A stretch of DNA of 64,000 bases from Allacma fusca (Eukaryota; Arthropoda; Collembola; Symphypleona; Sminthuridae). Each line of letters begins with the position of its first letter. The stretch's first letter is position 1. Below the pieces are notes generated by a model. The model worked only from the letters and a program-made list of their open reading frames with translations, was not told the DNA's origin and did not search any database. Positions 52,301 to 61,500 of this stretch are shown here, in pieces. The position numbers were made by a program, and so were the translations under genes. The stretch spans positions 47,093,450 through 47,157,449 of the forward strand of contig OX359250.1 in NCBI GenBank assembly GCA_947179485.1. The letters are read 5' to 3'.

Positions 52301-55300
52301 TGAGTGGAAGTTGTACGAGAATTCCACGTATGTAGCTTACAATTAGTTAGAGATGTAAAGCTGGATAGTATTTAAACATAGGGAGAGAGTACACATGGGA
52401 AGAATTTGACGCAACCTCCTGTGAAGAATCCATTTAAAATTTAGAAATTGTCCATGTAATAATATGTCCCGTTGTTGTAAGGAGAGGGGATGAAATTGGG
52501 ATAAATATTTTTAATGAAATGGCTGTCCTAGGAAGTAGGGCAAATGATGCTAGAAATAAGGAAGGGTGCAGAGGACGTAAATAAGAGTATAAAGTTAAAA
52601 GGAAAGGTGCTTCTTATGAGTGCTCAGAAACTCTCAACTCTGAGAAAGAGTAGGACTGAGCAGCAGAGTCTTGAAAAAGGAGTCATGTAATAAATTCAAG
52701 GGAATTCAATAATTTGTTTCATAAGGGTAGGCTATATTGTGTCACAATAATCGTTATTATCGTAGCAATGACTAATTAGTTGTAGATAATCTCGACCAAT
52801 GTTAACTCTGATTGGAGGAAAAGTGCTGTAGAGAATAGAGAGAGAAAAAAAAATTGCTTTTAAGTCCTGACATACTCCTACACGGACTCTGGGAATTTCT
52901 AGCAATTTAAGGCCAAATAAAGATTCCACACATGAAATATATAGCTAGGTCTAAGTAATTACATAATTAGCTAAGGATACGTTTTATCCTTGACTCTGTA
53001 TTATAATAATTACTGTAATAGTCCTGTATTATTCCCTGTATCCAAATATTTTAATGATGATTCAATTGTTGTGGAAAAATAGATGAAAGTAATAATTATC
53101 TATGGGTAAAAGTTTAAGCTTGTAAACTGACCATAAACGTCCAGTCCCGAACTTACTGAATCCAGTTTGATTGGTGCATACAATTCCCACCATTTCATGG
53201 CTCTGAGCTGATTATAATGTCAAAATAAGTAAATATACAGAAGTTGACAACTATTGAAAATTGTTGAAGGGGAAGGATTTGTAATTGATTGTAAAACTAT
53301 TAATCACATGAATTCACTCAGACGGAAAATGGAGAATAATTTGTTTACAATTCCTTATCGTCCTACAAAAAAAACCACCACCTTAACAAGTGAATTCATG
53401 GAAAGGAATCTCATAGAAGGATTCTATGACGCCGATTGAAAAATTTATGTAGCTTTTAAGTTTTTCTCCAATATTATTACTTGATATAATTAGTTATTTA
53501 GTTTTTGTAAGGGCTCTTATCACATGTTTGTAAACGTCAAGGAAATAATTATGTATAGTTGGAAAAAGAGCTTCTGGAACTTGAGCAAAAACAATGGTTC
53601 TGTGAGTGAGTGTGTGTGTGTGTGTGTGTATAAGTGAGGATGTTTTCATATGATTATGTGTGCTATTCAAAGCTGGTTGATTTATTCATATTATATTTAA
53701 AAAGCAATAGGTACTTTATATGAAGGTTTCATGGAGATTTACATTGGGCATCTCCCATTCATGCAGACTCTGTAGCTTCCATCTCTGACTGTAGGTTGTA
53801 AGCCTGTAGTTATGCTTGTAATTCCATCAATGTTCTCACAATACTAATGTAGCAATGGTCTTTTCATCAGTGAACGATACGCGGCTATGATTTTGGATGC
53901 AGAAAGCTAAAAAAAAAGTCTAACGTCTTGATAGTGAGGTTTGCTCTTACTTGTTAAAGTATTAGCACGAATCCAGTCTGACATTTTTGTTTTTTTTTCT
54001 GTACCTTCTTGGGCTTGTATCTGGGAAAATTGGATTTTTGGTAGTGTACGTATATCGATATCTAGTTACAGTTACACGACTTTCCATACGAGCTCTCACA
54101 AATGTATCTTCAAACACAAGGAGGTACTGCCTCAAGGGATCCTCTAGACCGTTCCCCTATTTTTCTCCTCCTGTCAGGAAAAAAATTAAGATAGGAGGAT
54201 TTTCGGCAAGGAATGTTTGTAGGGATTGGAATGAGTTGTGAGAGATTGGTTAGTGAGAAATTTTGTGGGGAAAAGAGTGTAGGAAAGTTGATGAAGAGAA
54301 AGGACTTGTTAGGAGTAATTATTCTCCATCTTCTACATAAAATGAAACCCTTGACCAAGGAAGGGATGCAAAGTCCCCTCCGGTGTTTACAATAATCTAA
54401 GGATCTGTAATTATCTATTTACGTGGTTAATTTCGCTCGCATGACAAATGTTTATATATTATTGACTTTATAATGAAATTATTTTGAACTATACTTCCAC
54501 ACACACCCAGAAAAATGCTGAATGTTTCATTGCATGTATTGATTAAGGTGTTATTTCTGACTCAGTACAATAATAATAATTATTATTATTATAATTACGT
54601 GTAGTAGTTGTTACTGCATGTGTCATGTGAAATGGGGGAGTCTGTTGGGATTCCACTTGGGATTTGGGAGTATAATTAAATAGTAAAAAACGGGGTGAGG
54701 AGAATTAAAGGGATTTGTGTGTAGTAATAATAATTGTAATAACTAAGGATGGGATGGAAGACTGAGAAGAAGGAAGAAGTGTGGGTGTGAAGAAGGTGGA
54801 GATTTGGAGATTGACAGGGCTCACTTACCTAAATGTGACTTAATTGACCTAATGGGAAATGACTAATTAGGCGTCAAGGGTTTCCTCTGTCCATGGCATG
54901 TGTGTGCTAAAACTGACTGAGTCTAATCCAATGCATTTACTCCCCATGACTACATACATTTATAGCAATGACACGGTACTTTTGTTAGTTGACGTGGGTT
55001 TTAAAATATATTCCACACTTCTTGGAGTACTTGGAGTGCACTCAAAACATACTTATGCATCCACGGAGATAGAATTGGATGGGTTATACCTTAAAGACCA
55101 TAGTAGTAATTAATAATAATTTATTAAAGATTACAAATCCCTGCTTGTTCCTAAGATCAAGTTAAGAATTGACAAGTTGTTGAGGTGACAGAAAAATTGC
55201 GAGTTGATTGGCAATATATCATTTGTTTTTAGATATTTTTTTTTCCAATAATGATTACAGTATTTGAGGGAAGGAATTTTTTTTCCATAGAAATATTATT

Positions 55301-55502
55301 ATTTGTTGACAAGCTGTTTTGTTGTTTCTTTGCTTTCTTTCGAGCTATAAGGTGATAAAGGGACATTTAATGATCTTGTTCAATTTTTAATTGTGATTGG
55401 TTATGTGAAGTTAATAAGATGAGTGGATTGCGTCGTCTGACGGCCATGAGGGATCACCCCTACCTTTCTAAATCGGATCCTTCTGCTTCCCTCCTCCACT
55501 AA
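14210..55502 (+). CDS. how: HOW/Quaking, long isoform with alternative last exon (about 479 aa)
   Basis: Same first four exons, then 46916-47468 joined to 55411-55502. The donor GT is at 47469-47470, inside exon 5, after the first base of the codon following ..PPEH. The acceptor AG is at 55409-55410, which restores the frame. The new tail is [18 protein letters not shown] then [12 protein letters not shown] and stop. It aligns in length and position with the HOW(L) tail (..VGAIKQQRRLATNREHPYQR..) and the QKI-5 tail (..VRRHDMRVHPYQR..), which in those families is the nuclear isoform end. The tail is therefore inferred to make the nuclear form, while the GLFAR form would be the shorter one. The acceptor's pyrimidine tract is weak. 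Without the 60-residue optional segment the protein would be 419 aa, close to the roughly 405 aa of fly HOW(L). Confidence 0.82.
17781..17819. repeat. (GA)n microsatellite
   Basis: Nearly 20 uninterrupted GA units within how intron 1. They create the RERERER run in a spurious open frame. Confidence 0.97.
28293..28868. mobile_element. 576-bp hAT-like MITE in intron 1 (family A)
   Basis: Ends TAGTGCTGGGACTGGTCC on the left and, inverted, CAGTGCTGGGAATGATCC on the right. Flanking 8-mers GTGTGGGT (28285-28292) and GTGTTGGA (28869-28876) match at 6 of 8. Arms contain GGTCCGGTCCAGACC / GGACCAGACCGGG motifs. No coding content. Related to the element at 35673. Confidence 0.78.
29337..29657 (+). other. 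Unidentified open frame in intron 1, possible cryptic exon
   Basis: 106 codons beginning ATGAAAAGTCTTTTCATGGG. The first 65 residues are Pro/Ser/His/Met-rich and look more protein-like than the AT-rich tail. A good acceptor (GATTTCCTTCCTAAG ending about 29315) lies just upstream, and a weak GT (TATAG/GTGCAT) lies near 29532. No domain is recognised and it does not fit the QUA1 reading frame of how. It could be a nested or alternative exon, or chance; chance is more likely. Confidence 0.15.
30429..30464. repeat. (TG)n microsatellite
   Basis: 18 TG units in how intron 1. Confidence 0.97.
32410..32445. repeat. (CT)n microsatellite
   Basis: 18 CT units in how intron 1, on the strand that would form a pyrimidine-rich stretch of the pre-mRNA. 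Confidence 0.97.
34230..34290 (-). repeat. Dispersed repeat, copy 1 (GATTTAGGCATAC family)
   Basis: Read in reverse, it contains AGCAAGGTTTAGACATACGT followed by AAAGCCTTT, similar to the sequences at 36458-36528 and 63927-64000. The surrounding 34050-34300 probably belongs to the same element, but its borders were not found. Confidence 0.45.
35673..36222. mobile_element. 550-bp hAT-like MITE in intron 1 (family A), perfect TSD
   Basis: ATGAGCAG occurs on both sides (35665-35672 and 36223-36230). Left end CAGTGTTGGGCGTTGGGATC; right end in reverse TGTAATGGGAATTGTTCC. The ends match only loosely, but the left end is close to that of the element at 28293, and both share GGTCCGGTCTGGT / CCAGACC arm motifs and similar size. 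No coding content. Confidence 0.75.
36458..36528 (-). repeat. Dispersed repeat, copy 2 (GATTTAGGCATAC family)
   Basis: In reverse orientation it reads TACCTGTCCGTTGATTTAAA, then AGCAAGATTTAGGCATACAA and TAAGTCT. It shares both blocks with 63927-64000. The GC-richer neighbourhood (36580-36760, with an ACGGCCAATGGCAGCGCCGT-like palindrome) may be part of the same unit. Confidence 0.6.
37280..37564 (+). other. Unidentified Cys-containing open frame beside the Harbinger-like element
   Basis: 94 codons without an ATG start, preceded in frame by an acceptor-like GTTGTCTTTCAG (ending about 37297) and ending TAA at 37562-37564. A weak donor-like AAAGTAATT overlaps the end. The residues are mixed ([20 protein letters not shown].., then several Cys and a CHVW stretch), unlike the simple composition of the surrounding false frames, so this may be an internal exon or a transposon protein fragment. 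No family recognised. Confidence 0.25.
37608..37994. mobile_element. 387-bp Harbinger-like MITE, TAA target duplication
   Basis: Ends are long inverted repeats: GGGAGCGTACACAAATTACG then TCACCCA on the left, and the same with a single change (GCATAC) on the right. The flanking trinucleotide is TAA on both sides (37605-37607 and 37995-37997). A 3-bp TWA-type duplication with G-rich ends is the PIF/Harbinger pattern. There is also an internal inverted GGGTGGGT motif (37637, 37900). No coding capacity. Confidence 0.78.
39626..39759 (+). CDS. how: how coding exon 2 (end of QUA1 to start of KH)
   Basis: Acceptor TTGTTTACAG and donor GTAAGT. The first two bases complete the split Glu codon; then [13 protein letters not shown], a linker, and [13 protein letters not shown] follow. 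It matches the corresponding HOW segment almost residue for residue. Ends in phase 0. Confidence 0.96.
40372..40488 (+). CDS. how: how coding exon 3 (KH core with GPRG loop)
   Basis: 39 codons, phase 0 at both ends, acceptor CATGTAG and donor GTACGT. Starts [19 protein letters not shown] and ends [10 protein letters not shown]. It contains the GxxG-type loop (GPRG) that contacts RNA, and the basic variable loop. The most conserved exon of the gene. Confidence 0.97.
40489..46013 (+). other. how: how intron 3 (5.5 kb)
   Basis: Donor GTACGT at 40489, acceptor TTATGGACAG ending 46013. It holds two bipartite ACTAAY..TAAY matches (41615-41625, 43564-43586), about the number expected by chance at this base composition. 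It also has a purine-rich block around 43860-44350 that produces a false 181-codon frame on the - strand, and a long (CT)n at 45643. No nested gene seen. Confidence 0.9.
45643..45694. repeat. (CT)n microsatellite
   Basis: 26 CT units in how intron 3, about 320 bp before exon 4. Confidence 0.97.
46014..46154 (+). CDS. how: how coding exon 4 (second half of the KH domain)
   Basis: 47 codons, phase 0 at both ends, acceptor GGACAG and donor GTAAAG. Starts [20 protein letters not shown] and ends [11 protein letters not shown]. Matches the C-terminal strand and helix of the STAR KH domain. Confidence 0.97.
46184..46226. repeat. (CT)n tract just inside intron 4
   Basis: About 20 CT units with one C insertion, starting 30 bases after the exon 4 donor. 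In the pre-mRNA this is a pyrimidine-rich run next to a constitutive donor. Confidence 0.95.
46916..47488 (+). CDS. how: how coding exon 5 (QUA2, tail, short-isoform stop)
   Basis: Acceptor TGTTAG. Opens with [20 protein letters not shown], the QUA2 region, then TYRD, an Ala-rich stretch, and ..[10 protein letters not shown] 60-codon segment (47094-47273) follows that family members lack, then [10 protein letters not shown], nine alanines, GAPQLLAP, and a Tyr/Ala-rich end. Reading through the donor at 47469 adds GLFAR and TAA. A polyadenylation signal AATAAA lies at 47874-47879. Confidence 0.95.
   Translation, partial: AEGEDELKKRQLMELAIINGTYRDSKESRTNAAAAVNAAAAQLVSPQVPLTALRAATPLGFYGFLKHKQMHKHFLTMTEAPVQSSSSSSTSSASYGHYVGQQATGPELSAYALDFGGFSGAPLIISPHRLSNGLSSAAAAAAAAAGAPQLLAPQGTDSLLYAASPYATTDYATYLSLAEYPPEHGGLFAR
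47094..47273 (+). other. how: Exitron candidate inside exon 5 (180 bp, in frame)
   Basis: Begins GTTTTT (weak donor, after ATTAG) and ends GGTGGGTTTTCAG (strong acceptor, followed by GTG). Its length is 60 codons exactly, with no stop. Removal joins ..ATPLG to APLIISP in frame at phase 1, giving the sequence found in HOW (..PLGAPLILNP..). Retained, it adds a His/Lys then Ser-rich then Tyr/Gly segment. Confidence 0.6.
47874..47879 (+). terminator. Candidate polyadenylation signal, short isoform
   Basis: AATAAA 386 bases after the GLFAR stop, in T-rich sequence. The choice of site is unverified. Confidence 0.4.
48239..48272. repeat. (CA)n microsatellite
   Basis: 17 CA units. Confidence 0.97.
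49271..49333. repeat. (ATT/ATC)n microsatellite
   Basis: About 21 trinucleotide units with interspersed TTATCA. Confidence 0.95.
55411..55502 (+). CDS. how: how alternative last coding exon (long, nuclear-type tail)
   Basis: Two bases complete a Val codon, then 29 codons and [23 protein letters not shown] then SDPSASLLH. The R-R-L-x-x-x-R-[DE]-H-P-Y pattern is shared with HOW(L), and the H-P-Y with QKI-5. In QKI-5 the RVHPYQR block is the STAR nuclear localisation signal; here the last two residues of that motif are L-S rather than Q-R. The 3' UTR begins at 55503; AATAAA occurs at 56656-56661. Confidence 0.8.
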
Positions 55503-55600
55503 TTAACGATACGATTTCTCGACAAACTAGCAGGTGAATTTAATTAACTACTCTAATTACTCTAATAATTCATTAATCATTAATTCACTATAATTCGTTT
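55498..55600 (+). promoter_or_regulatory. TAAY-rich cluster, candidate STAR-protein response region
   Basis: About ten TAAC/TAAT half-sites in 100 bases, beginning with ACTAATTAAC that overlaps the stop codon. Base composition alone predicts one or two. It lies in the 3' UTR of the long isoform. STAR proteins bind ACUAAY and nearby UAAY; this suggests self-binding, but AT-rich simple sequence is the alternative. Confidence 0.35.
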
Positions 55601-56655
55601 GTCTTTTGAGCTGTGTGGAAAAAAGTGGGTTCTACTAGTCCTTTTTCATAGTTCATTGATAGTGTGTAGATCAAAAATTGACCAAATCCCAAAAGAAGCG
55701 CACCACACGTACGCTCCCAATTCCCCTCATCCCCTCATCCCCTCATCCCCTCTCTTTCTCTCAATCATTTCCCCTATTTTCACTCCCACTCTCTCTCTCT
55801 CTCTCTCCATGACCCCTTCATTATCCCCTTATTTCTCAAGCATAATAATTATGACTCTCACTTGCTTTCTCATCCCACTGATATCTGAAGGTCCCTTAAT
55901 CCCAATCACGCATGTAATGCTGGATCTATTATAATAATAATCACCACATCATAATAGTATTCGCTTCTGCATTCATAGCACTCTAATCTTTCTTTTTGGG
56001 ACTAATCCTACCAGTCAAGTATCATCTCTCTGTAGTTAATAACCTGGGAAAGCAATAGAGTTTAGTTTGAGTGTCAATCCCAAATTTTATGCTTTATGTA
56101 GATACTTGCTTTTGGGCTGATTGTGAGATGCATGAAAATCCAGGGAATTTTTCACCTACACTGCTTCTATTTTTTTATGGGAGAGAATCAAGTGTGTCCA
56201 AGATGTTAGAGGGAATTAGGGATAATAATAATAATAATAATACCTTCACATCACAGAAAATGAGAAGTGGGAGAAACAAAGATTTCAACTCCTTGGAGGG
56301 GCTTTAATGGGAATTTAGATAAACATGATTGAGATGGTGAAAGGAAGTGATGATGATTCCTAAGGCACATTAGGGGAAATGCAGGTTAAAGTTAGGCATG
56401 TCTATTGATGTGGTGGGTGAAGAGAGAAAATAATGGACATACGTGGACCATAGGATTTGAAGTAGTTGTTTTGCATCTAGTTAATTTTGATTTTTTGGGG
56501 AAAAATACATGTTGATCATTGTGCTTGTAGTAATGAAAAATACATCCCGATTATTTTGACGGTTGACAATGGATGTGGAGAAAAGGTAGGAGATTTTTGT
56601 GACTAGGATATTCTACGTATCAAGATGGGAAGGAAAGTGCTTCTTGCTTTTCCGG

Positions 56656-56661
56656 AATAAA
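56656..56661 (+). terminator. Candidate polyadenylation signal, long isoform
   Basis: The nearest AATAAA I found downstream of the long-isoform stop, 1.15 kb away. Confidence 0.3.
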
Positions 56662-56998
56662 ATAGCGTAGTGGGGAGTGTGTGGAGGGACTTTAATGGGA
56701 TTTTAGGAGAGATTTGGAATTTGTAATTACTGGACTGGATTTAGAAAAGAATGAAATGGGAATGAAACTCTATGCTTTCTGTGCTATATTTTTGTAGGTA
56801 TGTGTATGTGTATGTATTTTGCTGTATCTATTTGTGATTAATCCTAACATTTTTGTTGAACTGACAAGAGATGATGGTAGTGCTGTGATTGTTGTATTGG
56901 TTGTTAGTACTTATTAAAAGTTAGAAGAAAACTTGATCGGAGATATGGCCATGCACATAAACTAACCTCATGTGGTTTTGTCTTTTCTGTAACACTAG

Positions 56999-57087
56999 GT
57001 GGGAGGAGCGCAAATTTTGGAACTTTAACCCAAAAAGCAAAACAAAATGTCAGTCTCTGCTCGCACAATCACAAGGTGTTGTGTTAA
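56999..57087 (+). CDS. Candidate third alternative last exon of how
   Basis: Preceded by a textbook acceptor: ACTAAC at 56961-56966, a pyrimidine run (GGTTTTGTCTTTTCTG), and CACTAG ending 56998. Joined in phase 1 to the donor at 47469, it would add GRSANFGTLTQKAKQNVSLC then SHNHKVLC after ..EHG, and stop at 57085-57087. The tail has no resemblance to QKI-6 or QKI-7 ends as I remember them. It could equally be a 3' UTR exon or belong to no transcript. Confidence 0.3.
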
Positions 57088-57604
57088 CCACTCCTGTACG
57101 TTCGTGGGGGCCAAAATGCAAAATATCACACTAAATCTTTGCCTACCGAAAAAAAAAATACTTCAACTTACCAAAAGCTACCAACTATTATTGAAATCCT
57201 TTCTCTGTCTCTGTACCACTTTGCACATTACAACACCTTTATCGTAATATATTAGACCTGTACCTTATTGTAAAAATTATTAATTTTTGGTTTTACAAAA
57301 TTGTATTTATTTTAGTCGGACTAAAATAACTTGTCTCTACTACTAGCTACTTACTACTGCTACTACCTTCCATGCCCCTTCCACCGTCTCTACTACTTAC
57401 TACCTTATGTCCTATCTGTTCATACAAATCATAAGTAATCATTATTATACAAATTATATTGTGTCAATGTCTCTCACTTGTTCCTGCCCGCTCACAAAAC
57501 TCTCACGTCAACTCCACTCGTACAACTCCCCAATACTAAATTATATTTCTCTCCACATCCTCAGTACTCATTCAGCCCAATGATAATAATTAGTAATTAA
57601 TTTA

Positions 57605-57642
<38 letters not shown>

Positions 57643-58580
57643 TCCTCTTCCAATTCACTTGAAATACATTGTATACAGTTTCACGTACATTGATCATCCG
57701 AGTTCACATATAAAAATATATATTTAGAAATATATTTAGAATTTTACACGTTCATAATGAATACTCTACAAAATGCTAGATATATGTAAACTCTTTCCAA
57801 AAGTTTTTTATGTAATTATCCAAGAGCTACCAAAACTGGAATAATTCATTAGACGAGTGACTATATACATACATAATTAGATATATATATATATATATTT
57901 GCTTAAATTATCAAATTTGACGTGTCTTCAAAGGGTTATCTGCAATTATGACCCAAACCAGGTCTGAGCAGTCTCTCATTGCCTCACTTTAAATGCTGAC
58001 GAGCAGAGAAGGCCAAAAATACATTAATGCAAGTATAGGTTTTGTCCAAGTTGCCATTACTTGTGCATGGAAGTCAAGAATCCGTGTACACATTTATATA
58101 ATTATATAAATATACATAAGTTATTAATTACGCACGAGCAACCACTGAGAGATCAATTCTATTTACCTCCTACTAAACCTTGTACACATATATTTATAGA
58201 TATTACCCAGTAGTGGAGTCTGTGAGGCAAAAGCTTCTACTATTTCTAACTAAGTCAACTAAAGGAGCCTCCGAGTTCCCGCAAAACCATTCTTCTCTCC
58301 CCCCCCCCCCAAAGCCCTGAAAACGTCCAATTCTCCCATGTCATTCAGAATTTTCCTCCTTATTTTATAAATTTACTGCCCTCATCTGAGTCAACATTTG
58401 GCGCTTCAAGGACCAAGCGTGCAAGTAAAAGTAGGATGTTTCTCTAAATTTCAATAAATGATATTTTCTTAGATATTGATTTTGCCTGATATGGGCGTAG
58501 TCAGAAAATTAAAGGTTAGAAAATTGGCTAGAAAATATACATCGGCAAGAAATTATTATTATTATTGTTATTATTATTCC
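57088..58580 (+). other. 3'-UTR-like AT-rich region
   Basis: No coding frame. It contains (ATT)n at 57604-57641, (AT)n near 57880, a C run at 58299-58310, and AATAAA at 58453-58458. It reads like a long 3' UTR downstream of the candidate exon at 56999, but nothing proves transcription. Confidence 0.3.
57604..57641. repeat. (ATT)n microsatellite
   Basis: About 12 ATT units. Confidence 0.95.
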
Positions 58581-61500
58581 CACGCCCTAATTTACACATT
58601 GAGGATTCAATTCAAGAAGTTGATGCGCTCTGCTGTAAAATAGGAGAGTTCCCTTTAGAAAATGAGTGAGGAAAGCCAGGAAATGAGTTAAAATCGGGCG
58701 GGAAGATGGAGGTGTTGACCCGAGTAGAGATGAAATGAATCTGATTGATTTTACCTTGATTTTTGCGAATTGACTTGACATGCCGACTGAAACTACAAAT
58801 GTTGACCTCGGTTGTGGAGCTGAGTTTTCGAGAATATGAAATGAGAAATGATCTTTTGAAAGGATTGACTGGATGAATAGACCCAGTAAGAGTTCTACCA
58901 ATAATAGATATTGAAACATTTTTCTTTTGAGAATGAGCACCAAAAATAATGATGGTTTATAATTTGTAATACCATTCTCCATGCTAGATTGAAGAATCCT
59001 GGATTTATGTGTTCGAGTATTACTATTTATAATAATAATAATTACAGATAATAATAACAATAACTGATGATTCAAAGAGAATGAAAGTGCTGCTGGAATG
59101 GCCCTATAAAAATGAGCGATCAGTGATCAATCTGTACCTCAAAAGTTCTATTCAGTATCATGGACTAAACATTGAAAGTTAGAAATGTCTCTGACAGGTG
59201 TTTAATATGGATCGTAACACTCTGATTCCGCTTAAATCTCCAAGATCATAAAGTATCTCTTGTTTTACATATAATTACTGTATTGTAACGTTGTGGAAAT
59301 AGAGGTCATTCCCTTATAATTGTGAGGAAGCTGTAACTTTTAGATGGACTATAGCGCTAGTGTGTTGCTTTTTGAATTAAGAAGTTGAGGAGGTGGAATT
59401 GATTGAGGTCTAGCCCATGATATGGTCCGCTGTTGAGAGCAAGTATCTACATTTGACAATGTAAGGGAAAGTTTTTGAAAACCACGATGGTGACCTTTAT
59501 GAGAAAATATTAGGAATTATTCAGTTTCCGGAACTTGGTCAATAGATGGATATATCTCAGTTTTTCTAAATAAAAAACACACTGAGTCTCATTCTCTGAA
59601 TGCATGATATTTTGTAGAGCCCTTGTCAGAGTATTATATTTTGTTTTAAAGTTTTTAAAATCAGGAGAATAGAATTGCAAAGGGACTTCTCTCTGAGAGT
59701 TTCCAACTACCATTTTAGCTTTAATACACTTGACTTTGTGCAGAAGGCCAGTAAGGTCCCTACTCTTACCTTTTGGAATGGAGCTGCAATTTGTAATGTT
59801 GTAGCATAGCTTTGCTGAATGAACCCTTTTAGAAATAAAATGTCCTTTGGGTATTATTAACTGGATGGGAAAAAGTCGGGAGGAATAATTGAAATACAAG
59901 TTGAGAGAGTAGGTGACGCAATGACTTTTATGGCCGTGGGCGACTACTACTTACTATAATAATAATAATAACTATTATCAAATATTTCAAATATTTCAAA
60001 ATATTTACATATATAGTACTTGATAGCTGATTGTAAAGACCGGAGCTCAGGCTTAAACAATGAATGTGAGATTGGTAATCCTGTGACTCTATGTTTTCGG
60101 AGAAATGTAAATCTCGATGATACTCTGCTGTAGAATTGTGTCTGTACAGGAAACAAAGGTAATAATAATAATAATTATTATTATTAGTAAAAAGAGGAAA
60201 TAAGTTGGGTCACGTAGCTCTAAATGTTCTGTTCTTTCCTCATTTTGAAAAAAAAATCTAGTAGGAAAGTTGTTAAAGTTTGATAGTCCGTAGATATGTA
60301 AAATGTTTGTACATGTACTTTAATGAATAGCAAAGCTGGAGATGTTCGTTAAAGGAAATGTCTGGGCATGCCAAGGTGGTGCTGAAAATATTGAAATGTG
60401 TACTTAACTGACAAATCAGTTGTGTAACTAGTGCCTTAAGACGATAACACTGAAAATGCAATATATGTATGCCATGAAGAAATCTGACTGTCAACACAGA
60501 CGCCTTATAAATTAGAACATGATATTCATGAACAATCATTGCAAAGCGCAATACAATTTACACAAAATATATATATATAATCCATTACTTATCATATTCA
60601 AGTTAAACTTACTTACGTTTATATAACCTGTAAATTATAATAATAATAATCATAATAATAATAATAGAAAATTGAATAATAACATTACTTTGTACAATAT
60701 ATAACTCCAGTGTAAACACACTGGGTTCGTGTGTGTACTTATTATAAGTGAGATTACGGTCAGCCAATAGTTGTCAAATGACCCATATAATTATATACAT
60801 GTATTTATAGGTATATAAATAATATATACACGTAAATATATATGTAATTAAAAATTATTATATCATGATGACTATAGAGATTACCTACCAATTGTAATTC
60901 TCCTTGCATATATCATTATGTATGTATATGAAAAACATGTAACCATAGACTTATGCATTGCATATAATTATGTATCTTTAACTTACATTAATTGCGTAAC
61001 AATACTAGGAAACAATGCAATACACATAATATGTACGAAGATGTATATCTATCTACGACCACCTCCTGCGTATACCACTTGAAAAATTAGTCCAAGAAGA
61101 GTAAAGATAAATACGTATATCAAGAGCTGTAATGTCAGGAGCTGCAGTACAGGATGAGTACTAGGAATTATGTACATATACGTATCTGGGTAGGTCATGA
61201 AGGATGGTTTTTATTCTGGGTGATCAAGTATAGCTCTGTCAAAACTGGAAGGGCAAGGAGTTATCTTGACACTTGCTAGTACTTATGTACATACAGGCAT
61301 GCAACTTATTGATTAGTGAATAAAGCTCAGAAAGTGTCACACACCCGTCAAATCATCATTTCAAAAATCACACCTAATATAATTATTGTGAGTTAGACTT
61401 TGGGTCTTGGGTTATGATATGATGAAGCTTCAATAATAATAAAATTACGAGGGATCCTCTCCTTATGCTGTGAGTGGAGCGCTTTGGAGTTAAAAATCAA

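Larger units (their letters stand above)
47469..55410 (+). other. how: Alternative terminal intron of how (7.9 kb)
   Basis: Intron used only by the long isoform; its first part is the short isoform's stop and 3' UTR. It contains (ATT)n at 47531-47577, (CA)n at 48239-48272 and an ATT/ATC array at 49271-49333. Short open frames (for example 53254-53439) have no domain and no phase-compatible acceptor. No other gene seen. Confidence 0.7.

Noticed and set aside
53254..53439. Open frame 53254-53439 as another alternative how exon
   Set aside because: No acceptor gives the needed phase from the exon 5 donor, and it resembles no STAR tail.
58587..59075. 162-codon - strand open frame
   Set aside because: Hydrophobic low-complexity start over an (AAT)n stretch; no recognisable family.
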